Shown here: piece by piece, positions 1 to 7,792 of the stretch
Layout: the number at the start of each line of letters is the position of its first letter
How positions within the stretch are numbered: position 1 is the first letter of the stretch
Origin: VRUE01 sp963817945
GTDB lineage: Bacteria > Actinomycetota > Thermoleophilia > Solirubrobacterales > 70-9
Assembly (NCBI GenBank): GCA_963817945.1
Contig: CAWFQH010000001.1
Location: 682,001-746,000, forward strand
DNA: 64,000 nucleotides
Reading direction: 5' to 3'
The notes under the pieces: model-generated
What the model saw: the letters and a program-made list of their open reading frames with translations, nothing else
Told to the model about the DNA's origin: nothing
The model's database searches: none
Translations under genes and position numbers: made by a program

Positions 1-265
1 GTTCGATCGACTCCGGGAAGTCGGTGCCCCAGGTGCGGAAGGTCTGGATCACCGCAGGGTGTTTGTTCATCGTCTCGCTGAAGGCGCCGAAGTCCGCCGG
101 GTCGCCGGTGTCGGAGATGCCGAAGAAGACCTTCTTGCCACGCGGTTCCAGCGGCTCCAGCGGTGCTGCGCTCGCCGCGGCAACGAACACGAGCGACGCG
201 AGCAGGCAGACGACGGCCGCACAGGCGGTCGTCAGCGTCGTTGCCCTGTGGTGCGAGGCGATCAT
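1..265 (-). CDS. Secreted GH26-like protein, 3' end cut by the window edge
   Basis: The first 88 codons of a minus-strand gene are present; the rest lies beyond base 1. It begins ATG at 265 with a Sec signal peptide (hydrophobic core about residues 9-32, ending near ASAAP). The mature part then reads GKKVFFGISDTGDPADFGAF and continues with NKHPAVIQTFRTWG. This matches, almost position for position, the N-terminus of the protein encoded at 53507-54610 (PNVFLGVSDRGTTAEF, then GKHPALLETFHPWG), so the two are paralogues. The family call is taken from that complete copy, a TIM-barrel glycosidase-like protein. Export is clear; the enzymatic role is inferred. Confidence 0.7.
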   Translation of the reverse strand, partial: MIASHHRATTLTTACAAVVCLLASLVFVAAASAAPLEPLEPRGKKVFFGISDTGDPADFGAFSETMNKHPAVIQTFRTWGTDFPESIE

Positions 266-356
266 CCGGGTGTGATTCGACCGGCCGGCGTTCCTCCCTC
301 TCGGCGAAGCCGGCGGTGGACCAATGGTGGCAGCACCCGGCCCGAGAGTCCGGGCG

Positions 357-1898
357 CTAGCCGGAGTGCAAGGCGACTATCTCCAGCACGTCGGTCGCGT
401 ACTTGTCGATGAAGCCATGACCGACGCCGCGGATCGCGAGTAGCGCGGTGGGATCGGCTGGCCTGGCCGCGGCGATCGCTTCCAGGGTGCTGTTGTGGGC
501 GACGGTATAGGCCGGCTTGCCGTCGGCGGCGCGCAACCGCCACTCCTTCAGGCGCTCGAATAAAGCCGCATCGGAGGCCGACAGCTCGGCCGGCGGCGCA
601 GCCGCTTTGGCGGCTGCGCGACGCGGCCGGACGGCGATCGTCTCCGGGTCGGGCAACCAGCGGTCGGCGTCGCAGACATCGCAGCAGCGGCCGAGGGGCT
701 GAGCGGCGGCGCTGTCGCTGAAGTGGTCGAGGATGCTGCGGCGGCGGCACCTGTCGGAGTAGATGAAGGATTTGATCGTCTGGTAGTCGCGCCAACCTCG
801 CTCGTGGGCGATCGCCAGCTCCGGGTTGCCGGCGCGCTGCTGGTTGAAGCGGACGAGGCGGCCGAGGTCGGCGCGCATCGCCAGCAGGATCGCCCGGGCC
901 GGCTTGCCGTCGCGGCCGGCCCGCCCTGCCTCCTGGTAGTAGGCCTCGAGACTGGTCGGGATCGCCACGTGCCACACCGAGCGCACGTCGGCCTTGTCGA
1001 CGCCCATCCCGAAGGCATTGGTGGCGACGACCACCTCGGCCTCCCCCTCCATGAAGCGGTGCTGCGCCGTCGCCCGGTCCTCGGCTGCCATCCCGGCGTG
1101 GTAAGGGACGGCGCTTAGGCCGGCGTCGCGGAGATGCCCGGCGAGCTCGTCGGTGTCCTTGCGGGTCCCGCAGTAGACGATCGCGGGGCGGCTGCCGGGA
1201 TCGGCCAACCCCGCTTCGAGCAGTGCCAGTCGCCGCGCCTTCGAGCCAGTGCCTTCCAGCCGCACGATGTCGAAGGAGATGTTCGGCCGGTCGAAGCCCG
1301 AGCGCACCTGCAACGGGTCGCGCATGCCGAAGCGACTGGCGATCTCCCGCGCGACCGCCTCGGTCGCCGTCGCCGTGCAGGCCATCACGGTCGGGCGCCC
1401 GAGCCGCTCGGCGATCTGCGGCAGGCGCAGGTAATCGGGCCGGAAGTCGTGACCCCACTCGGAGACGCAGTGCGCCTCGTCCACCGCAAGCAGGTCGATC
1501 CGCCGCTGTCCGATCGCCTCGAGAAAGACGTCGGAGGCAAAGCGCTCGGGTGAGCAGTAGACGATTCGCGCGGCGCCGCCGCGAACCTCGGCGAGGGCGC
1601 GACGCACGTCCTCCCACTCCATCGCCGAGGTGACCATCGCGACCGGATGCCCGGCGCGCGTGAGCCGCTGCCACTGGTCGTTCATCAGCGCGATCAGCGG
1701 GCTGACGACGATGGTCAGGTCCTCGGAGGCCAGGCCGGGAAGCTGGTAGCAGAGGCTCTTTCCGCCGCCGGTAGGCATCACGATCAGCGAGTCGCGACCC
1801 GCCAGCGCCGCCTCCACCGCCTCGCGCTGCCCGGGCCGGAAGGACTCGAAGCCGAGCTGGGCCAGCAGAGTCTCCGGGCGGCGTTGGGTCGATTCCAT
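357..1898 (-). CDS. recQ: ATP-dependent DNA helicase, RecQ family
   Basis: A 513-aa superfamily 2 helicase for recombination and fork repair. It has Walker A MPTGGGKS (Lys about 47), a DEAH box followed by CVSEWGHDFRP (about 140-153), motif III ACTATAT and motif VI QEAGRAGRDG. After these come a zinc-binding RQC-type region (Cys-rich, CCDVCDA) and a C-terminal HRDC-like segment (LFERLKEWR to about the end). The open frame extends upstream to 2000, but the ATG at 1898 is preceded by GGGAGC and begins the conserved sequence, so it is preferred. The gene is transcribed away from the small membrane-protein gene at 2010. It is somewhat shorter than the 600-aa E. coli enzyme, as is common in actinobacteria. 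Confidence 0.93.
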   Translation of the reverse strand: MESTQRRPETLLAQLGFESFRPGQREAVEAALAGRDSLIVMPTGGGKSLCYQLPGLASEDLTIVVSPLIALMNDQWQRLTRAGHPVAMVTSAMEWEDVRRALAEVRGGAARIVYCSPERFASDVFLEAIGQRRIDLLAVDEAHCVSEWGHDFRPDYLRLPQIAERLGRPTVMACTATATEAVAREIASRFGMRDPLQVRSGFDRPNISFDIVRLEGTGSKARRLALLEAGLADPGSRPAIVYCGTRKDTDELAGHLRDAGLSAVPYHAGMAAEDRATAQHRFMEGEAEVVVATNAFGMGVDKADVRSVWHVAIPTSLEAYYQEAGRAGRDGKPARAILLAMRADLGRLVRFNQQRAGNPELAIAHERGWRDYQTIKSFIYSDRCRRRSILDHFSDSAAAQPLGRCCDVCDADRWLPDPETIAVRPRRAAAKAAAPPAELSASDAALFERLKEWRLRAADGKPAYTVAHNSTLEAIAAARPADPTALLAIRGVGHGFIDKYATDVLEIVALHSG

Positions 1899-2009
1899 AG
1901 CTCCCAGGCTATGCCTGGCCCCGGCGCCGCCTGCCCCAACCCCGGCTCCACTCAGGTTTCGATCCGGACGGCGCGGGAAAGGGTGGAGACGAGCAACCAA
2001 GGAGGAGAG

Positions 2010-2285
2010 ATGTCAACCCTTGCGATCGTCGCAATAGTCGTGGGCGTCCTGATCGTTCTCGCGCTGGTGATCTCGGCCACCCGCAAATCCCAGCATCGCC
2101 GTGAGTTCGCGGAGGTCCAGACGGAGGCGCGGCACGACGATGCCCGCCACCATCGCGAGCAGGCCGAGGAGAGCCGCACCCAGGCGGCAATCGCCGAGGA
2201 GCGCGCGAAGCGGGCGCAGGTCGAGGCCGAGCTGGACGAGGAACGGGCCAACCGCCGCGAGCAGGAGCTGGAGAGCGAGCGCTGA
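2010..2285 (+). CDS. Small membrane-anchored coiled-coil protein, unknown function
   Basis: A 91-aa protein with one N-terminal membrane helix (about residues 3-22, MSTLAIVAIVVGVLIVLALV) and a highly charged tail rich in Glu, Arg and Ala (about 30-91) with heptad-like spacing, so a cytoplasmic coiled coil is likely. The start is supported by a strong GGAGGAG just upstream (2001-2007). It stands alone between divergently transcribed recQ and convergent zwf. I do not recognise a named family. The architecture resembles many actinobacterial single-pass stress or envelope proteins, but no role can be assigned. Confidence 0.8.
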   Translation: MSTLAIVAIVVGVLIVLALVISATRKSQHRREFAEVQTEARHDDARHHREQAEESRTQAAIAEERAKRAQVEAELDEERANRREQELESER

Positions 2286-2297
2286 GAAGCGCGGCGG

Positions 2298-3713
2298 CTA
2301 AACGACGCCGTCCGGCAGCCAGGGATCTTGCCACTGGCAGATGCCGCGCGTCAGCTTCTCGGCCTGCGGCGGTCCCCAGGTGCCGCGAGCGTAGGGATGC
2401 ACCGGCCCCGGCTCGTCGAGCAGCGGCTGCACGATCCGCCAGGTCTCCTCGATCGACTCCTCGCGGGTAAAGAGCTGGCTGCGTCCGTGCAGGGCGTCGT
2501 CGAGCAGTCGCTCGTAGGGCTCGGGCTCTTCTCCCGGCACCTTTTCGAAGAGCACCTCGAGGTCGGCCGGCTCAAACGTCTCGTCCCCCGCCTTCTTGGC
2601 GAGGAGGTGCAGGCGGGCGCCCGGCTTTGGGTCGATCCGGATCGTCATCTGGTTCTGGTCCGGCCGCTTGCCGTTGCCGACGCCTAGCGGCGGCGGCCGC
2701 TTGAAGACGACGCTGACCTCGGTCTCCTTCACCGGCATCGCCTTTCCAGCGCGGACGAAGAACGGCACCCCGCTCCAGCGCCAGTTGTCGATCCCCAGCT
2801 CCAACGCCACGAAGGTCTCGGTCGTCGAGTCGGCCGCCACGCCCGGCACGTCGCGAAAGCCCTCGTACTGGCCACGCACGTAGCGCTCGGGGTCGGCGCT
2901 GCACACCGCCTTGAACAGCTCCAACTTCTTGTCGCGGATCGAGTCGCGCTGGTTGCCGGCGGGCGGCTCCATCGCGACCAGCGCCAGCACCTGGAGGATG
3001 TGGTTCTGGACGACGTCGCGCAGGGCGCCTACCGGGTCGTAGAAGCGGCCGCGGTCCTCGACGCCGAAGTCCTCGGCCATCGTCATCTGCACGAAGGCGA
3101 CGTGCTGCCGGTTCCAGACAGGCTCCAGCAGCGAGTTGGCGAAGCGCAGGTAGGCGATGTCCATCACCGGCTCCTTGCCGAGGAAGTGGTCGATGCGGAG
3201 GATCCGCTCCTCCGCCAGCACCTCGTGCAGCTCGGCGTTGAGCGCCCGCGCCGACTCCAGGTCGTGGCCGAAGGGCTTCTCGATCACGACGCGGGCGTTG
3301 TCGGTCAGGCCGGCCGCTCCCAGCCCCGCGACTACGGTGGCGAAGAGCGAGGGCGGCACCTCGAGGTAGAAGACGGGGTGCTTCGCCGCGCCGATCGCCT
3401 CGCGGACGCGCTCGAAGGTCGCCGCGTCAGCGTAGTCGCCCTGCACGTAGGAGAAACGCGCGGCGAGCTGGGAGAAGACGTCCTCGTCGGGGTCCTCGAT
3501 CGTCGCCGCGATCGCCTCGCGGGCGTGCTCGCGCAGCCGCTCGACGCTCCAGTCGTCGATCGCGACGCCGACGATCGGGCAGTCGAGCTTGCCGCGGGCC
3601 TCTAACCGGTAGAGCGCGTGAAAGGTCATTTTCCGCGCCAGGTCGCCGCTGATCCCGAAAATCGTCAGGACATCGGCGACCGGCCCGTCGTTCTGTGCAG
3701 CCGCTGCGGCCAT
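2298..3713 (-). CDS. zwf: Glucose-6-phosphate 1-dehydrogenase
   Basis: Oxidises glucose 6-phosphate to 6-phosphogluconolactone with NADP+ (or NAD+), the entry step of the oxidative pentose-phosphate pathway. The 471-aa length is typical. It has the Rossmann motif GISGDLARK (about 20-28), EKPFG (about 145) and the active-site signature RIDHFLGKEPV (about 172) with the catalytic His. It is divergent from gnd, with only 50 bp between the starts, so the shared gap probably carries both promoters. The lactonase and 6-phosphogluconate dehydrogenase follow directly on the other strand, which fits the assignment. Confidence 0.97.
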   Translation of the reverse strand: MAAAAAQNDGPVADVLTIFGISGDLARKMTFHALYRLEARGKLDCPIVGVAIDDWSVERLREHAREAIAATIEDPDEDVFSQLAARFSYVQGDYADAATFERVREAIGAAKHPVFYLEVPPSLFATVVAGLGAAGLTDNARVVIEKPFGHDLESARALNAELHEVLAEERILRIDHFLGKEPVMDIAYLRFANSLLEPVWNRQHVAFVQMTMAEDFGVEDRGRFYDPVGALRDVVQNHILQVLALVAMEPPAGNQRDSIRDKKLELFKAVCSADPERYVRGQYEGFRDVPGVAADSTTETFVALELGIDNWRWSGVPFFVRAGKAMPVKETEVSVVFKRPPPLGVGNGKRPDQNQMTIRIDPKPGARLHLLAKKAGDETFEPADLEVLFEKVPGEEPEPYERLLDDALHGRSQLFTREESIEETWRIVQPLLDEPGPVHPYARGTWGPPQAEKLTRGICQWQDPWLPDGVV

Positions 3714-3763
3714 CCAGCTCGCCAGGCTATCCGAGGGCGCAGGCGTGACATAGGGTTACGTAA

Positions 3764-4780
3764 ATGGAGCTCGGCATCGTCGGACTAGGCCGCATGGGCG
3801 CCAACATGGCCCGACGCCTGATGCGCGACGGGCACCGCTGCGTCGTCTACGACGTCGCTCCGGAGACGATCGCCGCCCTGCGCGACGAGGGTGCCGAAGC
3901 CGCCGACTCGCTCTCCGACCTTGCCTCGAAGCTGACTCACCCCCGCACCATCTGGGTCATGGTGCCGGCGGGCGAGATCACGGAGGCGACGATCTTCGAC
4001 GCCGCGGCAGTACTCAAGGCGGGCGACGCCATCGTCGACGGCGGCAACTCCTACTACCGCGACGACATTCGCCGCGCCGAGCTGCTGCGCGAAAAAGGCA
4101 TCGACCTGATCGACTGCGGCACCAGCGGCGGCGTTTTTGGCCTCGAGCGCGGCTACTGCCTGATGATCGGCGGCCCGGACAACGCCGTGCAGCGCCTGGA
4201 GCCGATCTTCGCCTCGCTCGCGCCGGGCGTCGGCGCCGCCGAGCGCACCTCCGGCCGCAGCGGCGACGCCGCGCCCGCCGAGCAGGGCTACCTGCACTGC
4301 GGGCCCAACGGCGCCGGGCACTTCGTGAAGATGGTCCACAACGGGATCGAGTACGGCGTGATGGCGGCCTACGCCGAGGGCTTCAACGTCCTCCGCAACG
4401 CGAATGCCGGCAAGGTGGAGCGCGAAGCCGACGCCGAGACGGCGCCGCTGGCGCACCCCGAGTACTACCAGTACGACCTCGACATCCCCGAGGTGGCTGA
4501 GGTCTGGCGGCGCGGCAGCGTGATCGGCTCCTGGCTGCTCGACCTGACCGCCGCGGCACTGCAGGAGTCACCCGATCTCTCGAACTTCAGCGGTCGCGTC
4601 TCGGACTCGGGCGAGGGACGCTGGACCTCGATCGCGGCGATCGACGAGGGCGTGCCGACGCCCGTCCTGACCACGGCGCTGTACGAGCGCTTCGCCTCGC
4701 GCGACCTCGACGACTTCGCCGACAAGGTGCTATCGGCGATGCGCAAGCAGTTCGGCGGCCACGACGAGAAGACGTCCTGA
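3764..4780 (+). CDS. gnd: 6-phosphogluconate dehydrogenase (decarboxylating), short type
   Basis: Converts 6-phosphogluconate to ribulose 5-phosphate and CO2. At 338 aa it belongs to the short GndA/YqeC-like class rather than the 470-aa enzyme. Visible motifs are the N-terminal GLGRMGANMARRL dinucleotide fold, DGGNSYYRDD (about 90), CGTSGGVFG (about 120) and the catalytic HFVKMVHNGIEYG (about 186). The stop overlaps the start of pgl by one base (TGATG), implying translational coupling. It is divergent from zwf. Short-type enzymes are often NAD-preferring; cofactor use is not decided by the sequence as read here. Confidence 0.95.
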   Translation: MELGIVGLGRMGANMARRLMRDGHRCVVYDVAPETIAALRDEGAEAADSLSDLASKLTHPRTIWVMVPAGEITEATIFDAAAVLKAGDAIVDGGNSYYRDDIRRAELLREKGIDLIDCGTSGGVFGLERGYCLMIGGPDNAVQRLEPIFASLAPGVGAAERTSGRSGDAAPAEQGYLHCGPNGAGHFVKMVHNGIEYGVMAAYAEGFNVLRNANAGKVEREADAETAPLAHPEYYQYDLDIPEVAEVWRRGSVIGSWLLDLTAAALQESPDLSNFSGRVSDSGEGRWTSIAAIDEGVPTPVLTTALYERFASRDLDDFADKVLSAMRKQFGGHDEKTS

Positions 4781-5457
4781 TGCCGCAGCTGGAGGTCGTC
4801 GCCGACGAAAAGGCGGCGGCGCGACGCGGGGCCGAGCTGATCGCCGCGGCCGGCGTGGCTGCCGTCGCCGAGCGCAACGCCTTCGCGGTGGCGATGAGCG
4901 GCGGTCGTACGCCCTGGGCGATGCTGGCGATGTTGAGCGATGCGGAGGAGATGCCGTGGGCGAAGACGGAGCTGTTCCAGGCGGACGAGCGGATCGCCGC
5001 CCCCGGCAGCGAGGAGCGCAACCTCACCCACATGGTGCTCGGCCTCTCGCTCGACCACCAGCCGGCGCTACGGCCGATGCCGGTCACCCAGCGCGACCTG
5101 GAGGCGGCAGCGCGCGAATATGAGAGCTCGCTGCCGGAACGACTCGATCTCGTCCACCTCGGTCTCGGCGCCGATGGCCACACCGCCTCGCTGATTCCGG
5201 GTGACCCGGTGTTAGAGGCCGCCGACCGCCGCGTCGCCATCACCGAGAGCGCCTACCAGGGCCACCGCCGCATGACCCTCACCTATCCCGCCCTCGCCGA
5301 AGCGCGCCAGATCTTGTGGCTCGTTACCGGCGAGGCGAAGCGAGAGGCGCTCGCCAAGCTGCTCGACGGCGATCGCTCGATCCCCGCTGGGCGGGTCGAA
5401 AACGAGCGGACGGTCGTGGTGGCCGACGAGGCTGCTGCGGGATCTGCTGGGGCCTAG
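4780..5457 (+). CDS. pgl: 6-phosphogluconolactonase
   Basis: Hydrolyses 6-phosphogluconolactone to 6-phosphogluconate, between Zwf and Gnd. It is 225 aa, with the DevB/SOL-type motifs MSGGRTPWAML (about 35-45), FQADERIAAP (about 66) and LGLGADGHTASLIPG (about 128-142), which carry the phosphate-binding and catalytic residues. Its ATG overlaps the gnd stop, so the two are one transcription unit. The unit probably ends before the palindromic operator at 5474. Confidence 0.95.
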   Translation: MPQLEVVADEKAAARRGAELIAAAGVAAVAERNAFAVAMSGGRTPWAMLAMLSDAEEMPWAKTELFQADERIAAPGSEERNLTHMVLGLSLDHQPALRPMPVTQRDLEAAAREYESSLPERLDLVHLGLGADGHTASLIPGDPVLEAADRRVAITESAYQGHRRMTLTYPALAEARQILWLVTGEAKREALAKLLDGDRSIPAGRVENERTVVVADEAAAGSAGA

Positions 5458-5473
5458 TCCACATCGCAACTTC

Positions 5474-5493
5474 TGTTAGCGAATTCGCTAACA
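5474..5493. promoter_or_regulatory. Perfect 20-bp palindrome, probable operator of the HTH/nucleotidyltransferase pair
   Basis: The sequence tgttagcgaattcgctaaca equals its own reverse complement. It ends 8 bp before the ATG of the HTH gene at 5502 and contains an AT-rich core that could overlap a -10 box. A palindrome in this place upstream of a small HTH gene is the usual arrangement for autorepression by an antitoxin-type regulator. Binding is inferred. Confidence 0.65.
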
Positions 5494-5501
5494 TAGTTGC
5501 C

Positions 5502-5852
5502 ATGAGCCCGTTCACCTCCCACGTGCCATCCACCAGCGCCTCGCTGATGGACGAGATCTACCGTGCGAGCGGTCTGAGCCAGGCTGAGCTGGCCCGACGA
5601 GCCGGGATGCCCCGATCCGTCGTCAACGTCTACCTGCGCGGGCACCGCGAGCCGGGCGCCGATGCCTTGGCCAAGCTGGCAGCCGCCGGCGGGCTCGAGC
5701 TGACTGTCGTCCCCCGCAAGGCCCCCCTGGACGCCGAGCGCGCCGGGCGGATCCTCGTGCAGGTTCTCGAGCTGGCGGAGGCGCTTCCATATCGGCCTCG
5801 CCCGACGCTCGACTATCCGCGCCTCGCGGACCGACTCGAGAAGGCGGCGTAG
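5502..5852 (+). CDS. XRE-family HTH regulator, putative antitoxin
   Basis: A 116-aa protein with a helix-turn-helix of the Cro/C1 type at about residues 18-60 (LSQAELARRAGMPRSVVNVY). A C-terminal extension rich in Pro, Arg and Leu follows and may contact the partner. The ATG lies 8 bp after a perfect 20-bp palindrome. The next gene starts 3 bp after the stop and encodes a nucleotidyltransferase-fold protein. A second HTH/nucleotidyltransferase pair lies at 18833-19716. The pairing suggests a toxin-antitoxin-like module; the family context supports it, but toxicity is not visible from sequence. Confidence 0.8.
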   Translation: MSPFTSHVPSTSASLMDEIYRASGLSQAELARRAGMPRSVVNVYLRGHREPGADALAKLAAAGGLELTVVPRKAPLDAERAGRILVQVLELAEALPYRPRPTLDYPRLADRLEKAA

Positions 5853-5855
5853 GCC

Positions 5856-6404
5856 GTGAGCGAGCTGGTCGACAAGCTCTTCGAGATCCACGACGCACTG
5901 ACTGCGGCCAGCCTTCCGCATGCCTTCGGCGGGGCGATCGCGCTCGCCTATTGCGTTGAGGAGCCACGGGGAACTCGCGATCTCGACCTCAACATCTTCG
6001 CCTCGTCGTCCCGCGCAAAAGAGATCCTGGCCAAGCTTCCGCCCCAGGTCTCGGTGAAGGCGAAAGACGTCGCTGCGGTCGCCCGCGACGGGCAGGCGCG
6101 CCTATGGTGGGGCGAAACGCCGATCGACGTTTTCCTCAACAACCTGCCTCTGCACGAGGCCGTTGCCGCCGGCGTCGTCTGGGTGCCGCTGGCGGGCCGT
6201 CAGATCCCAGTCCTCGATTGCGCTTCGCTGACGATCTTCAAGGCATTCTTCGACCGCACCAAGGACTGGGCGGACCTCGAGGCGGTCACCCTGGCGACGC
6301 CCGAGGACATCGAAGGGGCCATTGCCACCATCGCCGAGCTCGTCGGCAGGGACGATCCGGCTTGCGAGCGCCTCGAATCGCTGCTTGCCGCTCGTCCGGG
6401 CTAA
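5856..6404 (+). CDS. Nucleotidyltransferase-fold protein (AbiEii/MNT-like), putative toxin partner
   Basis: A 182-aa protein starting GTG, 3 bp downstream of the HTH gene. It has the polymerase-beta-like nucleotidyltransferase signature: FGGAIALAY (about 29-37) followed by RGTRDLDLNI (about 46-55), where the two Asp are the expected metal ligands. A third acidic position is in DVFL (about 91). Similar folds occur in AbiEii and MenT toxins, which modify tRNA, and in MNT antitoxins. The substrate here is unknown. Its stop overlaps that of rpiA on the other strand by about 4 bp, so the genes converge. Confidence 0.75.
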   Translation: MSELVDKLFEIHDALTAASLPHAFGGAIALAYCVEEPRGTRDLDLNIFASSSRAKEILAKLPPQVSVKAKDVAAVARDGQARLWWGETPIDVFLNNLPLHEAVAAGVVWVPLAGRQIPVLDCASLTIFKAFFDRTKDWADLEAVTLATPEDIEGAIATIAELVGRDDPACERLESLLAARPG

Positions 6405-7066
6405 CTCGGCTCGGCATCCGGCGGGTGCAGCCGCTGGATCGAATCGCCTCGTCCGATCAGCACCTCACTGACCAGCGAGGGCGGGAAGAGACCGTGGGCG
6501 GCGACGCCGGGGTCGGCCTCGAGGCGCGCGGCGAGCGCCGCCGGGTCGCCGACGGCGCCCTCGTAGTCGGCGATGACGCCATCGTCGGGACTGGGTGAGG
6601 CGTCGCGTACGGTCACCTCGGGGCCGAGCCGGGCCAGGGTCGAGCGCAGGCCGAAGGCGAACAGCTCCAGCGGGACCGGGGCGCTCAGCGAATCGACCGG
6701 CTTACTCGAGTCGGCGATCACGACGAAGCGCTCGGCCGCCGCGGCGACAATCTTCTCGCGCAGGTGGGCGCCGCCGCCGCCCTTGATCAGCCAGCCGTCC
6801 GGCGTCACCTGGTCGGTGCCGTCGATAGCGATGTCGAGCCGCTCGAGGGAGTCGAACTCCTCGACCGGGATGCCCAGCTCGCGCGCCTGCTCCTCCGTCG
6901 CGACCGAGGTGGCAACGCAGCGAATCCCGCTCAGACCGCGACGCGCGATCGCCGGCAGCAGCTGCGCGACCGTCGAGCCGGTGCCGAGGCCGACCGTCAT
7001 CCCGTCCTCGACCAGCTCGGCCGCGGCCTCCGCGACAAGGCGCTTCTCGTCGTCCGCCCCGCTCAC
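6401..7066 (-). CDS. rpiA: Ribose-5-phosphate isomerase A
   Basis: Interconverts ribose 5-phosphate and ribulose 5-phosphate. Motifs are VGLGTGSTVAQLL (about 22-34), IDGTDQVTPDGWLIKGGGGA (about 80-99, with the catalytic Asp and Lys region) and REKIVAAAAERFVVIADSSK (about 102-121). The reading frame stays open far upstream to 7546, overlapping the FHA gene. The GTG at 7066 gives 221 aa, the normal RpiA length, and leaves a 27-bp gap to the divergent FHA gene, so it is preferred. It is part of the local pentose-phosphate gene group. Confidence 0.92.
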   Translation of the reverse strand: MSGADDEKRLVAEAAAELVEDGMTVGLGTGSTVAQLLPAIARRGLSGIRCVATSVATEEQARELGIPVEEFDSLERLDIAIDGTDQVTPDGWLIKGGGGAHLREKIVAAAAERFVVIADSSKPVDSLSAPVPLELFAFGLRSTLARLGPEVTVRDASPSPDDGVIADYEGAVGDPAALAARLEADPGVAAHGLFPPSLVSEVLIGRGDSIQRLHPPDAEPS

Positions 7067-7093
7067 TGGAGCGGACTCTATGCTCGCGAGTCG

Positions 7094-7675
7094 ATGGACG
7101 CGCGCATCTGGTTGAGCGGCGAGCGCGGCGAGCCCCGCTCGGTCGCGCTCGCGGAGGAGCGAACCGTGGTCGGTCGAGATCCCGAAGCCGATGTCCAGCT
7201 CGACGACGAAGCGGTTTCCTGGCACCACCTCGAGATCGAGCGCCGCGGCGACATCCTGATGGCAACCGACCTCGACAGCCGCAACGGCACCGCGCTCAAC
7301 GGCGACCCGCTCGACCGGCCCCGCCGCCTGCGCGACGGCGACACGCTGATCGTCGGTGGCCACCGACTGGAAGTCTCGATCCCGCAGCCGGGACAGGGCG
7401 GCGAGACCGTCGCCGCCAGCGAGCCCGGTGTCGCCCTTAACGCCGAGGAGCGGGCAACCGCCGCGGCGCTCGTCGCCCCGTACCGCAGCGAGGGCGCTTT
7501 CGCCGGCCGCCCCGCGACCCGCGCCGAGATCGCCGAGGCCCTCCACGTCAGCGAGCGCACCGCGCAGCGCCGCCTCGACGCCCTCGCCGCCAAGCTCGAA
7601 GTCCCCGGCGGCGCCGGGCGCGAGCGCCCGCGCCTGATCGCGGCGCGTGTGATCGAGCTTGGCCTCGACCGCTAG
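7094..7675 (+). CDS. FHA domain protein with C-terminal helix-turn-helix
   Basis: A 193-aa protein. Residues about 1-95 form an FHA phosphothreonine-binding domain (VVGRDPEADVQL, SWHHLEIE, DLDSRNGTALNG). Residues about 130-175 look like a helix-turn-helix (TRAEIAEALHVSERTAQRRL). The combination suggests a DNA-binding protein that reads Ser/Thr phosphorylation, and a Ser/Thr kinase gene lies 1.4 kb downstream. The start at 7094 is the first Met of the conserved part; no strong ribosome-binding site precedes it, and transcripts may be nearly leaderless. It is divergent from rpiA. Confidence 0.85.
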   Translation: MDARIWLSGERGEPRSVALAEERTVVGRDPEADVQLDDEAVSWHHLEIERRGDILMATDLDSRNGTALNGDPLDRPRRLRDGDTLIVGGHRLEVSIPQPGQGGETVAASEPGVALNAEERATAAALVAPYRSEGAFAGRPATRAEIAEALHVSERTAQRRLDALAAKLEVPGGAGRERPRLIAARVIELGLDR

Positions 7676-7687
7676 CTAGGCCCGATC

Positions 7688-7705
7688 CGGGCCAAATCCG
7701 GCCCG
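7688..7705 (+). terminator. Short GC hairpin after the FHA gene
   Basis: A 6-bp stem cgggcc/ggcccg with a 6-nt loop lies 12 bp after the FHA stop codon. There is no T-run, so it is only a weak candidate for a transcription end. Confidence 0.25.
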
Positions 7706-7792
7706 ATACGAGGCGCCGGTGTCGTTGGCGCGCACGGTGTCGCGGTCGAGCATCGGTGGTGCAAAGTCACTCGACTCCGAAAGGGGCATCCG

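Noticed and set aside
6764..7093. An N-terminal extension of the FHA protein
   Set aside because: This stretch is antisense to rpiA and encodes low-complexity Arg/Asp sequence; the FHA domain begins at the ATG at 7094.
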